Of a stretch of DNA of 64,000 nucleotides, positions 38,250-46,537 are shown one piece after another. The stretch comes from Rhodocyclales bacterium GT-UBC (GTDB lineage: Bacteria > Pseudomonadota > Gammaproteobacteria > Burkholderiales > Rhodocyclaceae): contig QXPY01000003.1 of assembly GCA_003583745.1 (NCBI GenBank), forward strand, positions 1-64,000, written 5' to 3'. The position numbers and the translations under genes were made by a program. Each line of letters opens with the position of its first letter. Positions within the stretch are counted from its first letter, which is position 1. Below the pieces are notes generated by a model. The model was not told the origin of the DNA and did no database searches. It worked only from the letters and a program-made list of their open reading frames with translations.

Positions 38250-40625
38250 GTGGGTAAGTCGCAGTTTCGCTTTAAACGGATCGTTCTCGGCCTGATTGCC
38301 GTATTTATCGAAATCGGCGCTGCCGCCGCCAGCGATGCCGACGAAGGTCGGCAACTCGGCGAAATGCTCGTCAAGACCGACAAGCCGGCCGTACCGGCCA
38401 ATTTGCCCTCGACCACCGAAGGGGTCACGGCACAGCGTATCGAAGAAACCACCAACGCCGTCACCGCCGCCGAAACCATCCAGTACCTGCCCAGCGTGCA
38501 TGTCCGGGAGCGCTATATCGGCGACCGCAACGCCATCGTCCAGATGCGCACCAATACGGCGGTTTCCAGCGCCCAGACGATTGTTTACGCCGACGGCCTG
38601 CTGCTCTCCAATTTCACCAACAACAGCTTTTCGACGCCGCCGCGCTGGGGCATGGTGTCGCCCGACGAGATCGAGCGCGTCGATGTCATCTACGGCCCGT
38701 TCTCGGCGCTTTACCCGGGCAACTCGATGAGCGGCATCGTGCTGATGACGACCCGCATGCCGGACAAGTTCGAAGCCCACGTCAAAGTCGACAGCTTTTA
38801 CGAGCGCTTCAAGCTCTACGGCACCGACCACAAATTCAAGGGCGAGCATGGCAGCGCCGCGCTCGGCGGGCGCAGCGGCGACTGGTCGTTCTGGCTGAGC
38901 GCCGATCACCTGGACAACGAAAGCCACCCGATGACTTTCGGCAACGCCACCCGCAAATCCGGCGCGGCCGCCACCGCCGGCACCTACACCGTGGTCGACA
39001 GTTCTCGGCTGTATCGCGATATCGACACCACCGGCAACGCGCGCATCATCACCAGCTCGCTGGGCATCGACCACACCATCCAGGACAACGGCAAACTCAA
39101 GCTGGCCTACGACTTCTCGCCATCCTGGCGTGCCACCTACACGCTCGGCATCTGGCAGAACGAATCGAAGGGCAGCGTCGACAGCTACCTGCGCGATGCC
39201 TCGGGGCGCACCGTCTACAACGCCGGCAGCACGCTGGGCAACCCGCTCAAGTACGTCCGCATCGATGGCGTCGACTACACGGTCAGCTCCGCCGTGCCGA
39301 GCTACGGCGAAAGCCGGCATTGGCTGCAGGGGCTGTCGGTCAAGTCCGACACACGCGGCAGCTGGGACTGGGAAGCCACGGTCAGCGTCTTCAAGCAGGG
39401 CACCGACATCAGCCGCCAGGCCGCGCCGACCAATGGCTACGACTCCGGCCGCGACAGCCTGCGGCCCGGCGGCCAGGTCACCTACGCCGACGGCACCGGT
39501 TGGCAGACCGTCGACCTGCGTGGCGAATGGCGCCCCGGCGGCAACCGGCAGAGCGAACATCAGCTCAGTTTCGGCTACCACCACGACCGCTACGTGCTCA
39601 GTTCCGATACCTTCACCATCAACAGCGACTGGCTGAGCGGTGCGGCCGGCGCCCTGCGCAGCAATTCGCGCGGCAACACCCAGACCGACGGCCTCTATCT
39701 GCAGGACGCCTGGCGCCTGGCCGACGACTGGAGCCTGGTCGCCGGCGGCCGCTGGGAACGCTGGCAGGCTTACGGCGGCAGCAACTACGATTCGACCAAC
39801 AGCGGGGCAAATCCGAAATACCTGGCTTATGCCGACCGTTCCGACAGTGGCTTTTCGCCGAAGGCGATGCTCGCCTTCCAGGCCAACGATGCGTGGACCT
39901 TGCGGGCGGCCGTCGGCAAGGCCTACCGCTTCCCGACCGTGGCCGAAATGTTCCAGAGCTATACCGACGCCAACAACATCAAGACCAACGACCCCAACCT
40001 CAAACCGGAAAACGTCCGCTCCACCGAACTGGCCGCCGAGCGGGCGCTGCCTGGCGGCGGCCTGTGGCGGACTTCGCTGTTCTGGGAAGACAAGCGCGAT
40101 GCGCTGATCTCGCAGACCGACACCACCAGCGTCCCCGGCAAGACCATCTCCAGCATCCAGAACGTCGACAAGATCCGCACCCAGGGCATCGAAACGGCGC
40201 TGCAGGTGCGGGATCTGCTGATCAACGGCTTCGATCTCTCGGGCAGCGTCACCTACACCGATTCGATCATCCAGCGTAACCAGCGCAACCCGGCCGTGGT
40301 CGGCCGCGACCAGCCGCGCATTCCCGACTGGCGGGCCACCCTGGTCGGCGTCTATCGCGCCTCGGACGCGCTTTCCTTCAGCCTGGCCATGCGCTACAGC
40401 GGCCGGCAGTGGGCCAGCCTCAACTACACCGACATCAATCCCAACGTCTATGGCAATCCCGGCGTCAGTTCCTACCGCGTCGTCGACGCCAAGGTGCTGT
40501 ACCGGGTCGCCAAGCAATGGACGGCTTCGCTCGGGGTCAATAACATCGGCGACTACAAGTATTACGTCCAGCCCAACCCCTATCCGCAACGGACGTTCTT
40601 CGCCAGCCTGAAGTTCGATTACTGA
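38250..40625 (+). CDS. TonB-dependent outer-membrane receptor (receptor 1)
   Basis: 791 residues starting at GTG (38250) after AAGGGG. Signal peptide (FKRIVLGLIAVFIEIGAAAA), plug domain (AAETIQYLPSVHVRERYIGDRNAIVQMRT, ERVDVIYGPFSALYPGNSMSGIVLMTTR) and a 22-strand type barrel ending in aromatic FASLKFDY. The ligand is not evident. The TonB box region may be QLGEMLVKTD. It sits just after tonB-exbBD and is followed closely by a sialidase-fold protein and a thioredoxin-like protein, which probably share its transcript. Confidence 0.9.
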   Translation: MGKSQFRFKRIVLGLIAVFIEIGAAAASDADEGRQLGEMLVKTDKPAVPANLPSTTEGVTAQRIEETTNAVTAAETIQYLPSVHVRERYIGDRNAIVQMRTNTAVSSAQTIVYADGLLLSNFTNNSFSTPPRWGMVSPDEIERVDVIYGPFSALYPGNSMSGIVLMTTRMPDKFEAHVKVDSFYERFKLYGTDHKFKGEHGSAALGGRSGDWSFWLSADHLDNESHPMTFGNATRKSGAAATAGTYTVVDSSRLYRDIDTTGNARIITSSLGIDHTIQDNGKLKLAYDFSPSWRATYTLGIWQNESKGSVDSYLRDASGRTVYNAGSTLGNPLKYVRIDGVDYTVSSAVPSYGESRHWLQGLSVKSDTRGSWDWEATVSVFKQGTDISRQAAPTNGYDSGRDSLRPGGQVTYADGTGWQTVDLRGEWRPGGNRQSEHQLSFGYHHDRYVLSSDTFTINSDWLSGAAGALRSNSRGNTQTDGLYLQDAWRLADDWSLVAGGRWERWQAYGGSNYDSTNSGANPKYLAYADRSDSGFSPKAMLAFQANDAWTLRAAVGKAYRFPTVAEMFQSYTDANNIKTNDPNLKPENVRSTELAAERALPGGGLWRTSLFWEDKRDALISQTDTTSVPGKTISSIQNVDKIRTQGIETALQVRDLLINGFDLSGSVTYTDSIIQRNQRNPAVVGRDQPRIPDWRATLVGVYRASDALSFSLAMRYSGRQWASLNYTDINPNVYGNPGVSSYRVVDAKVLYRVAKQWTASLGVNNIGDYKYYVQPNPYPQRTFFASLKFDY

Positions 40626-40633
40626 GATACGCC

Positions 40634-41830
40634 ATGACCGCGCTTCGCCCGTTTCTGCTCGTCAGTCTGTTTGCCTTCCTGCTGCCCCTCACCCCGGCCC
40701 GGGCGGCCGACGAGCATGCCCAGCACGCCCCGAAGGCGATGAAGAAACGGATCGAACTGGGCAGCGCCGCCGTCTTTGCACCGGACGGCACGCTGCTGAC
40801 GGTCAGCAAGCAGGACGAACATGTCGTCTTGCAACGCAGCGCCGACCAGGGCGCTACCTGGTCCGAACCGCTCAAGGTCAATGCCCAGCCGGAAGCCATT
40901 TCCGCCGATGGCGAAAACCGCCCCAAGATCGCCCTGGCCAGCGACGGCGGCATCCTGGTCTCGTGGACCCAACCGCTCGGCAAGCCCTACAGCGGTGCCA
41001 TCCGGCTCGCCCGCTCGGACGACGGCAGCAGTTTTGCGCCGCCGCTGACCGTGCATCGCGACACTGCCGAGATCACCCATCGCTTCGAAACCCTGCAGAC
41101 GCTGCCCGACAACCGCGTGCTGGTCGCCTGGATCGACAAGCGCGATCTGGAAGCCGCCAAAGGCAAGGGCAATTACCGCGGTGCGGCGATCTACAGCGCC
41201 CTGTCTACCGATGGCGGGCGCAGCTTCCTGCCGGAACGCAAGGTCGCCGATCATTCCTGCGAATGCTGCCGCATCGCCAGTGCCCTCGATACCGACGGCG
41301 CCCTGTTGCTGCTGTGGCGCCACGTCTATGCCCCGAACGAACGCGACCATGCGCTGGCCCGCCTGAAAGCCGACGGCAGCGCCGACAGCGTGCAGCGCGC
41401 CACCTACGACCACTGGCGGATCGATGCCTGCCCGCACCATGGCCCGTCGCTGGTCGTCGATGCGCAAGGGGTACGCCACGCCGTCTGGTTCAACGTCAAG
41501 GATGGTGAGGGCCGCGTGTTCTACGGCCGCCTGCCAAGCGGCAACGAAAGCCGCGTCGACGGCCAGCGCAGCATCGGCGGGCCGCGCGCGGCGCATGCCG
41601 ACCTGGCGCTGAACGACGACCAACTGGCCATCGTCTGGAGCGAGTTCGACGGCGAAAAGACCCGGCTCGACGCCCTGGTCTCCCGCGATAACGGCCGCAA
41701 TTTCGAACCGCTGTCGCTGGCCAGCACCGAGGGCGCCGCCGACCAGCCCCGACTGATCCAGCACCGGCAAAAACTCTACGCCTTCTGGCGCACCGAAAAG
41801 GAAGGCTTTCGCTTGATCCCGCTCCCATGA
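40634..41830 (+). CDS. Periplasmic sialidase-fold (BNR/Asp-box) protein
   Basis: 398 residues. Signal peptide ends PARAADEHAQH. Asp-box repeats SADQGATW, SDDGSSF, STDGGRSF and SRDNGRNF indicate a six-bladed beta-propeller. Sialidase catalytic residues cannot be assigned, so it is probably not a sialidase. The motif SCECCR around residue 213 and HH-containing ACPHHG suggest metal or redox chemistry. Starts eight bases after receptor 1 and overlaps the thioredoxin gene (ATGA), so the three work as a unit; a metal-handling role is inferred. Confidence 0.7.
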   Translation: MTALRPFLLVSLFAFLLPLTPARAADEHAQHAPKAMKKRIELGSAAVFAPDGTLLTVSKQDEHVVLQRSADQGATWSEPLKVNAQPEAISADGENRPKIALASDGGILVSWTQPLGKPYSGAIRLARSDDGSSFAPPLTVHRDTAEITHRFETLQTLPDNRVLVAWIDKRDLEAAKGKGNYRGAAIYSALSTDGGRSFLPERKVADHSCECCRIASALDTDGALLLLWRHVYAPNERDHALARLKADGSADSVQRATYDHWRIDACPHHGPSLVVDAQGVRHAVWFNVKDGEGRVFYGRLPSGNESRVDGQRSIGGPRAAHADLALNDDQLAIVWSEFDGEKTRLDALVSRDNGRNFEPLSLASTEGAADQPRLIQHRQKLYAFWRTEKEGFRLIPLP

Positions 41831-42297
41831 TCCGCCCCCTGCTCATGCTCTGCGCCGCCCTGCTGGCGGCCCCGGTTTCGGCCAGCGACCTGACCGCCCT
41901 CGACCGCAGCACCGCCCGCCAGCTGATGGCGGACGCCAGCCAGGGGCAACCGACCATCGTCGCGCTGTGGTCGGTCGAATGCACGCATTGCAAGAAAAAC
42001 CTGCAGCTCTTCTCGACCCTGGCCAGGCAGCACAAGAACCTGCGGCTGATCAGCATCGCCGCCGAGCCGGAAGGCAGCGAGCACGCCCGCATCCTCGACC
42101 GCCATGCCATGCCGGCCGCCCGCTACGCCTACGGCAGCGACGCACCGGAAGCCGTGGCCTACGCCATCGACCCGAACTGGTCCGGGGAACTGCCGCGCAG
42201 CTACCTGTTCGACGGCAAGGGCGGCAAGCAGAAGCACTCGGGCGTGCTGTCCCGCCAGCAGGTCGAGCAGGAAACCGGCCTCGCCCCACGCCGCTGA
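41827..42297 (+). CDS. Thioredoxin-fold periplasmic protein (TlpA-like)
   Basis: 156 residues with a signal peptide (MIRPLLMLCAALLAAPVSAS). Active site WSVECTHCKKNL, a CxxC motif (CTHC), in a thioredoxin fold; the cis-proline loop is likely LPRSYLFDGKG. Coupled to the upstream propeller gene. It may keep that protein's CxCC cysteines, or a metal ligand, reduced. Confidence 0.75.
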   Translation: MIRPLLMLCAALLAAPVSASDLTALDRSTARQLMADASQGQPTIVALWSVECTHCKKNLQLFSTLARQHKNLRLISIAAEPEGSEHARILDRHAMPAARYAYGSDAPEAVAYAIDPNWSGELPRSYLFDGKGGKQKHSGVLSRQQVEQETGLAPRR

Positions 42298-42445
42298 ACG
42301 TCGCCTTCGGTAGCGAGCGTCGAGGCAGCCGGGAAGCAAGCCGCGCCTTGCCCAAATCAACTCGTCGCGACCGGGTTTTGGCCGATCGATAACCGCTTTC
42401 CCGGCCGACCGAATTGATACCCGTCAAGCGGCTTGAAACCGCCCC

Positions 42446-42477
42446 TGCGACATGCTGTCGCGCGACAATTTGTCGCA
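42446..42477. promoter_or_regulatory. Two tandem candidate operators, receptor 2
   Basis: TGCGACAT-G-CTGTCGCG (42446-42462) and CGCGACAA-T-TTGTCGCA (42461-42477), overlapping by two bases with centres 15 bases apart. A possible -10 (TAGCAT, 42500-42505) follows 22 bases later. The second matches the palindrome upstream of receptor 1. Lies in the 278-base gap between the thioredoxin gene and receptor 2, which holds no gene. Confidence 0.55.
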
Positions 42478-42575
42478 GGGAAGCGCGTCTGCCTTCAGCT
42501 AGCATTCGCTCCCTCTTGATCGCATTTACAAGGCTTCGGCAGCGCAAGGGTGCCGTAGCAGAGGGGGAATAACAC

Positions 42576-44627
42576 ATGCAACACCGATTCAAACCCAGCC
42601 GTCTGGCCTGGCTGATCGCCCTGGCGCTGTCCGGCGTCCAGGCCCAGGAATCCACCGTCATGCTCGGCGAAGTGACGGTCAACTCCGGCCAGACCGGCAC
42701 CTTGCCGACCCGGCGCATCCTGACCTCGGTCGACGTCATGGGCGCCGAGCGTGTACAGGAAAAGAACGTCGCCAACAGCTGGGAACTGATCGGCCAGATG
42801 CCGGGCATCCAGCTCACCGAATTCCGCCTTGGCGCCGAATCCGGCAAACCCTCCTTCCGCGCCTTCAACGGCGAGGGCTACATCAACGGCATCAAGCTGC
42901 TGATCGACGGCGTGCCGAGCAACGTCAACAGCGGCAACATGCGCTATTTCGACATGCTCTTTCCGCTCGACATCGACTACGTCGAAGTCGTTCGCGGCAC
43001 CAACGACCCGCGTTACGGGCTGCACAACATCGGCGGCAACATCAACGTCGCCACCCGCCAGGGCGGCAACTACAGCGATGCCCGCCTGACCGTCGGCAGC
43101 TTCAACACCCAGGAAGTCCAGGCGGCGGTCGGCCGCGAATCGGGCGGCTTCGCCCAGAATTACTTCGTCGCCAAGCGCGACTCCGACGGCTATCGCGACC
43201 ATGCCCGCAGCGAGCAATACAGCCTCGGCGGCAAATGGTTCTATACCTCGGACGGTGGTGACCTGAAAGCCGGCGTGATCGCCCGTCTGTCCAACCAGGA
43301 AGCCAAATCGCCCGGCTACATGACCGCCGCCGAACTGGGGGCCGACCGCTTCCAGTCGGCCGCCCGCAATGCCAACGACCACGACAGCCGCGACATGCGC
43401 CAGCTGAGCGGCCATGTCGATTACCAGATCGCACCCGACCTCGCCTATAGCGGCAAGCTCTACTACAACAGCATCGAAGATGACCGCTACGTCACCTATA
43501 CCGGCTACGCCGGCAGCAACGCCGCGCGTCAGCGCCGTCTGTGGAACGAGGAACATGTCGGCTGGATGAACACGCTGACCTGGCAGGCCAGCCAGAAAGT
43601 CGCCATCGAAGGCGGCTTCAACTACGAACGCCAGGACAACCGCTATCGCCGTTATCGCTATGCCTATGCCGTGCCCACCGATTTCTCGACACCGGCCTCG
43701 ACCTCCAACGACGACAGCCATACGCTCGACAACTTCGGCGCCTACGTCCAGGCGGTGATCAAGCCGGCCGAGGCGTGGAAGATCGTGCCGGCCATCCGCA
43801 CCGACTCGTTCAAGGGCCACACCACGCTCAACACCAGCGGGCAAAGCTATCCGCTGCAGGACTACGGCTGGATCAACCAGCCCAAGCTGAGTGTCGTCTA
43901 CAGCCCGTCGCCGGCTTTCAGCCTCTACGGCAACTGGGGCCGTACCTTCCAGATCGTCACCGGTTCGCGCTCGCCGGCCTACCTGACCAGCGGTACGGCA
44001 AGCCTGACCCCGTCGATCAACACCGGCATCGAACTCGGCACCAAGTTCCGCCTGGCCGAACGCACGGAAGCCCGCATCGCCGTCTGGCAGCAGGAAGCCA
44101 CCGACGAAGTGGCCAACCTGCCGAGCGCCAACGCAACGCAGAACCTTGGCGAGACGCGGCGCAAGGGGATCGACTTCCAGGTCACCACCCACCTCGGCGA
44201 CAAGTTCAAGCTGTGGTTCTCGCACGCCTACCAGGAAGCCAAGGTGGTCGGCGGCTACGCTTCGGGCGGCAGTTCGCTGGTCGGCAAGGAAGTCTTCTCG
44301 ACGCCGCGCCACATCACCAACCTCGGCCTCGAATACCAGGCCAGCGACAGCCTGCGCTTCGACCTGCAAGGCCGCGCCCAGGGCAGCTACTATATCGACG
44401 ACCAGAACGCCAAGGGCAAGTACGGCGCCTACGTGCTGTTTGACAGCGGCGTGCATTACGCGTTGAGCAAGCACTTCGGTCTTGATCTGGAGGTCAAGAA
44501 CCTGTTCGACCGCAAGTACGAATACGTCTGGTACGACAACTTCTTCTACCCGGCCTCGGCTTACCAGCCGATGTTCTCGCCCGGAGCCGGTCGCGCCTTC
44601 TATCTTTCGCTCAACATGAAGATGTAA
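42576..44627 (+). CDS. TonB-dependent outer-membrane receptor (receptor 2)
   Basis: 683 residues. Signal peptide (SRLAWLIALALSGVQAQ), TonB-box-like STVMLGEVTVNSG, plug (WELIGQMPGIQLTEFRLGAESGKPSFRAFNGEGYINGIKLLIDGVP; RGTNDPRYGLHNIGGNINVATR), barrel ending AFYLSLNMKM. The ligand is unknown; the plug looks siderophore-receptor like. Followed by a terminator and then the PepSY gene. Confidence 0.9.
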   Translation: MQHRFKPSRLAWLIALALSGVQAQESTVMLGEVTVNSGQTGTLPTRRILTSVDVMGAERVQEKNVANSWELIGQMPGIQLTEFRLGAESGKPSFRAFNGEGYINGIKLLIDGVPSNVNSGNMRYFDMLFPLDIDYVEVVRGTNDPRYGLHNIGGNINVATRQGGNYSDARLTVGSFNTQEVQAAVGRESGGFAQNYFVAKRDSDGYRDHARSEQYSLGGKWFYTSDGGDLKAGVIARLSNQEAKSPGYMTAAELGADRFQSAARNANDHDSRDMRQLSGHVDYQIAPDLAYSGKLYYNSIEDDRYVTYTGYAGSNAARQRRLWNEEHVGWMNTLTWQASQKVAIEGGFNYERQDNRYRRYRYAYAVPTDFSTPASTSNDDSHTLDNFGAYVQAVIKPAEAWKIVPAIRTDSFKGHTTLNTSGQSYPLQDYGWINQPKLSVVYSPSPAFSLYGNWGRTFQIVTGSRSPAYLTSGTASLTPSINTGIELGTKFRLAERTEARIAVWQQEATDEVANLPSANATQNLGETRRKGIDFQVTTHLGDKFKLWFSHAYQEAKVVGGYASGGSSLVGKEVFSTPRHITNLGLEYQASDSLRFDLQGRAQGSYYIDDQNAKGKYGAYVLFDSGVHYALSKHFGLDLEVKNLFDRKYEYVWYDNFFYPASAYQPMFSPGAGRAFYLSLNMKM

Positions 44628-44642
44628 GCTCTCGCACCCACC

Positions 44643-44673
44643 AAGGCGGCGCCATCCGCGCCGCCTTTTTTTT
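44643..44673 (+). terminator. Rho-independent terminator after receptor 2
   Basis: GGCGGCGC (44645-44652), loop CATCC, GCGCCGCC (44658-44665), then eight T. Ends the receptor 2 transcript before the PepSY gene. Confidence 0.9.
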
Positions 44674-44697
44674 CGCCCTGCCGCCCCCCTCGCATCG

Positions 44698-45867
44698 ATG
44701 CACCTTGCCTCAGCCATCACCAAACGGAAACTTCGGGCGCTGACGCTTGCTTTCCACCGCTGGGCGGGCCTCAGTCTCGGCCTGGTTTTCGCGCTGCTCG
44801 GCCTGAGCGGCAGTCTGCTGGTTTTTTACCCGGAAATCGACCTTTGGCTGAACCCGATCCAGCAGGTTCGCCCCGGCCCGACGCCCGACTTTTCCCTGGC
44901 CCAGGCGATTGACGCCCTGCACCAGCAATACCCCTCCCATGACGGCGCTTGGCGCCTGGAAATGCCCATTACCGACGGACGGCCGATCAATGCCCGCTAT
45001 GCCCGCCCGCCGGAAAGCCGCGGCCGCGGCTTCGCCCCGCTGATGGTCACCCTCGACCCGGAAACCCTGCGCCCGACCAGCGGCCGCATCTGGGGCGACT
45101 ACGCCATGACCTGGCTCTACAATCTCCACTACACGCTGCTGCTCGATAAGCCCGGCCGCTACGCGGTCGGGGCGGTCGGCCTCATCAGCCTGCTGTCGCT
45201 GCTGAGCGGGCTCTATCTGTGGTGGCCGTCGGCCCGGCGCTGGCGGGCGGCACTCCGCTGGCAGATCCGGCCGGGCATCGTGCGCGCCACCTATGACTGG
45301 CACGTACTGAGCGGCATTTATGGCCTGCTTCTCCTGTGTGTGCTGAGCTTCACCGGCGTCATGCTGGCCTGGCCGGAATTCACCCGGCCGCCGATCAACG
45401 CCCTATCGCCGCTCTACCCGATGCCGCACCTGCACTCCTTGCCGCCAGCCGGGCAAGCGATGATCGATGCCGACCGCGCCGTGGCGGCGGCCCGTACCGA
45501 ACTGCCCGGCGGCGTCCTGCGCTGGCTGGAAACGCCGACCGGCGAAGACGGCTGCTATCGGGTCAATCTCTGGCTGCCGGGCGACCCGGGCTACCGCTTT
45601 CCGCGCAGCAACGTCTGGATCGATGCCTACTCCGGCCGCGTGCTGGCGGTGCGCGACGTACGCCGCCAGTCGGCCGGCGACGCCTTCTTCGCCTGGCAGC
45701 ACCCGCTGCACAACGGCGAAGCCTTCGGTCTGCCCGGCCGTCTTCTTGCCGGCCTGGGCGGGTTGCTGCCCGCCTTGCTGTGGGTCAGCGGCCTGATGCG
45801 CTGGCAACAAAAGCGGCGTGCCCAGGTCAAACATCTCAAGTCCGCCGAAGCCGAAACTCACCGCTGA
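44698..45867 (+). CDS. PepSY-associated inner-membrane protein
   Basis: 389 residues with four membrane segments: LSLGLVFALLGLSGSLLVFY near the N-terminus (after FHRWAG), GAVGLISLLSLLSGLYLWWP, GIYGLLLLCVLSFTGVMLAWP, and one near the C-terminus. PepSY-TM family; members linked to siderophore receptors are thought to reduce or release the imported metal. Histidines in FHRWAG, NLHYTLLL, DWHVLSG and WQHPLHNGE could hold haem. Starts 25 bases after the terminator, so it needs its own promoter or read-through. Confidence 0.85.
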   Translation: MHLASAITKRKLRALTLAFHRWAGLSLGLVFALLGLSGSLLVFYPEIDLWLNPIQQVRPGPTPDFSLAQAIDALHQQYPSHDGAWRLEMPITDGRPINARYARPPESRGRGFAPLMVTLDPETLRPTSGRIWGDYAMTWLYNLHYTLLLDKPGRYAVGAVGLISLLSLLSGLYLWWPSARRWRAALRWQIRPGIVRATYDWHVLSGIYGLLLLCVLSFTGVMLAWPEFTRPPINALSPLYPMPHLHSLPPAGQAMIDADRAVAAARTELPGGVLRWLETPTGEDGCYRVNLWLPGDPGYRFPRSNVWIDAYSGRVLAVRDVRRQSAGDAFFAWQHPLHNGEAFGLPGRLLAGLGGLLPALLWVSGLMRWQQKRRAQVKHLKSAEAETHR

Positions 45868-45971
45868 TCAAGGCGCACGGCCACCGGCGCCTTACACTTT
45901 GTTACTCGACGGCTGTCGGCAAGGATCCCGCTGCCGCGTTAAGCAAGAACAATCCAAACGAGGAGTCCCCC

Positions 45972-46460
45972 ATGAAACGCCTTCTGCTTACCCTGTCCGT
46001 CGTCGTGGCAGCCCTGAGCGCCCCCGTCCAGGCTGCCGACATCGGCGTCTCGATCAACATCGGCCAACCCGGCTTCTACGGCCAGATCGACATCGGCGGC
46101 TTTCCCCGCCCGGCCTTGCTGTACCCGCAACCGGTGATGATCGAACGCGTCCCGGTCGGCCGGCCGCCGCTCTACCTGCGCGTCCCGCCCGGTCACGCCA
46201 AGCACTGGGGCAAGCATTGCCACGAATACCGCGCCTGCGGCGAACGGGTCTATTTCGTTCGCGACGACTGGTATAACCGGGAATACGTACCGCGCTACCA
46301 GGAGCGTTACGGCGACCGGGGCGACCACTACCGTCAGGAACGTCGCGAGGAACGCTGGGAAGACAGGCGCGACGAGCGGCGTGACGAACGCCGGGATGAT
46401 CGACGCGACGATTTCCGTGGTCACGATCACGGACATGGTCACGGCCGTGGCCGCGACTGA
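45972..46460 (+). CDS. Small secreted protein with Arg/Asp/Glu-rich and His-rich tail
   Basis: 162 residues from the ATG at 45972, with GAGG upstream. Signal peptide MKRLLLTLSVVVAALSAPVQA, a short folded part (VGRPPLYLRVPPGHAKHWGKHCHEYRACGERVYFVRDDWY) with a Cys pair and several His, then a tail of repeated RRDERRDD and HDHGHGHGRG. The tail could bind divalent metal. Not a known family. Same strand as the PepSY gene. Confidence 0.65.
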   Translation: MKRLLLTLSVVVAALSAPVQAADIGVSINIGQPGFYGQIDIGGFPRPALLYPQPVMIERVPVGRPPLYLRVPPGHAKHWGKHCHEYRACGERVYFVRDDWYNREYVPRYQERYGDRGDHYRQERREERWEDRRDERRDERRDDRRDDFRGHDHGHGHGRGRD

Positions 46461-46480
46461 GGCCGCCTGCGCCGAAATGG

Positions 46481-46510
46481 AAAAAGCCCCGGCCGAGACC
46501 GGGGCTTTTT
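46481..46510. terminator. Bidirectional terminator
   Basis: AAAAAGCCCCGG, loop CCGAGA, CCGGGGCTTTTT. Lies between the convergent small secreted-protein gene and receptor 3 and can serve both. Confidence 0.9.
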
Positions 46511-46537
46511 GCTGGCAGGACAGACCTGACAGGCCAA

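Noticed and set aside
38205..40589. 794-codon open frame antisense to receptor 1
   Set aside because: Product is Val/Ala/Gly/Asp-rich without motifs; it mirrors the codon pattern of a clear TonB receptor on the other strand.
42495..44723. 742-codon open frame antisense to receptor 2
   Set aside because: Same reason: codon-bias shadow of a well-supported receptor gene.
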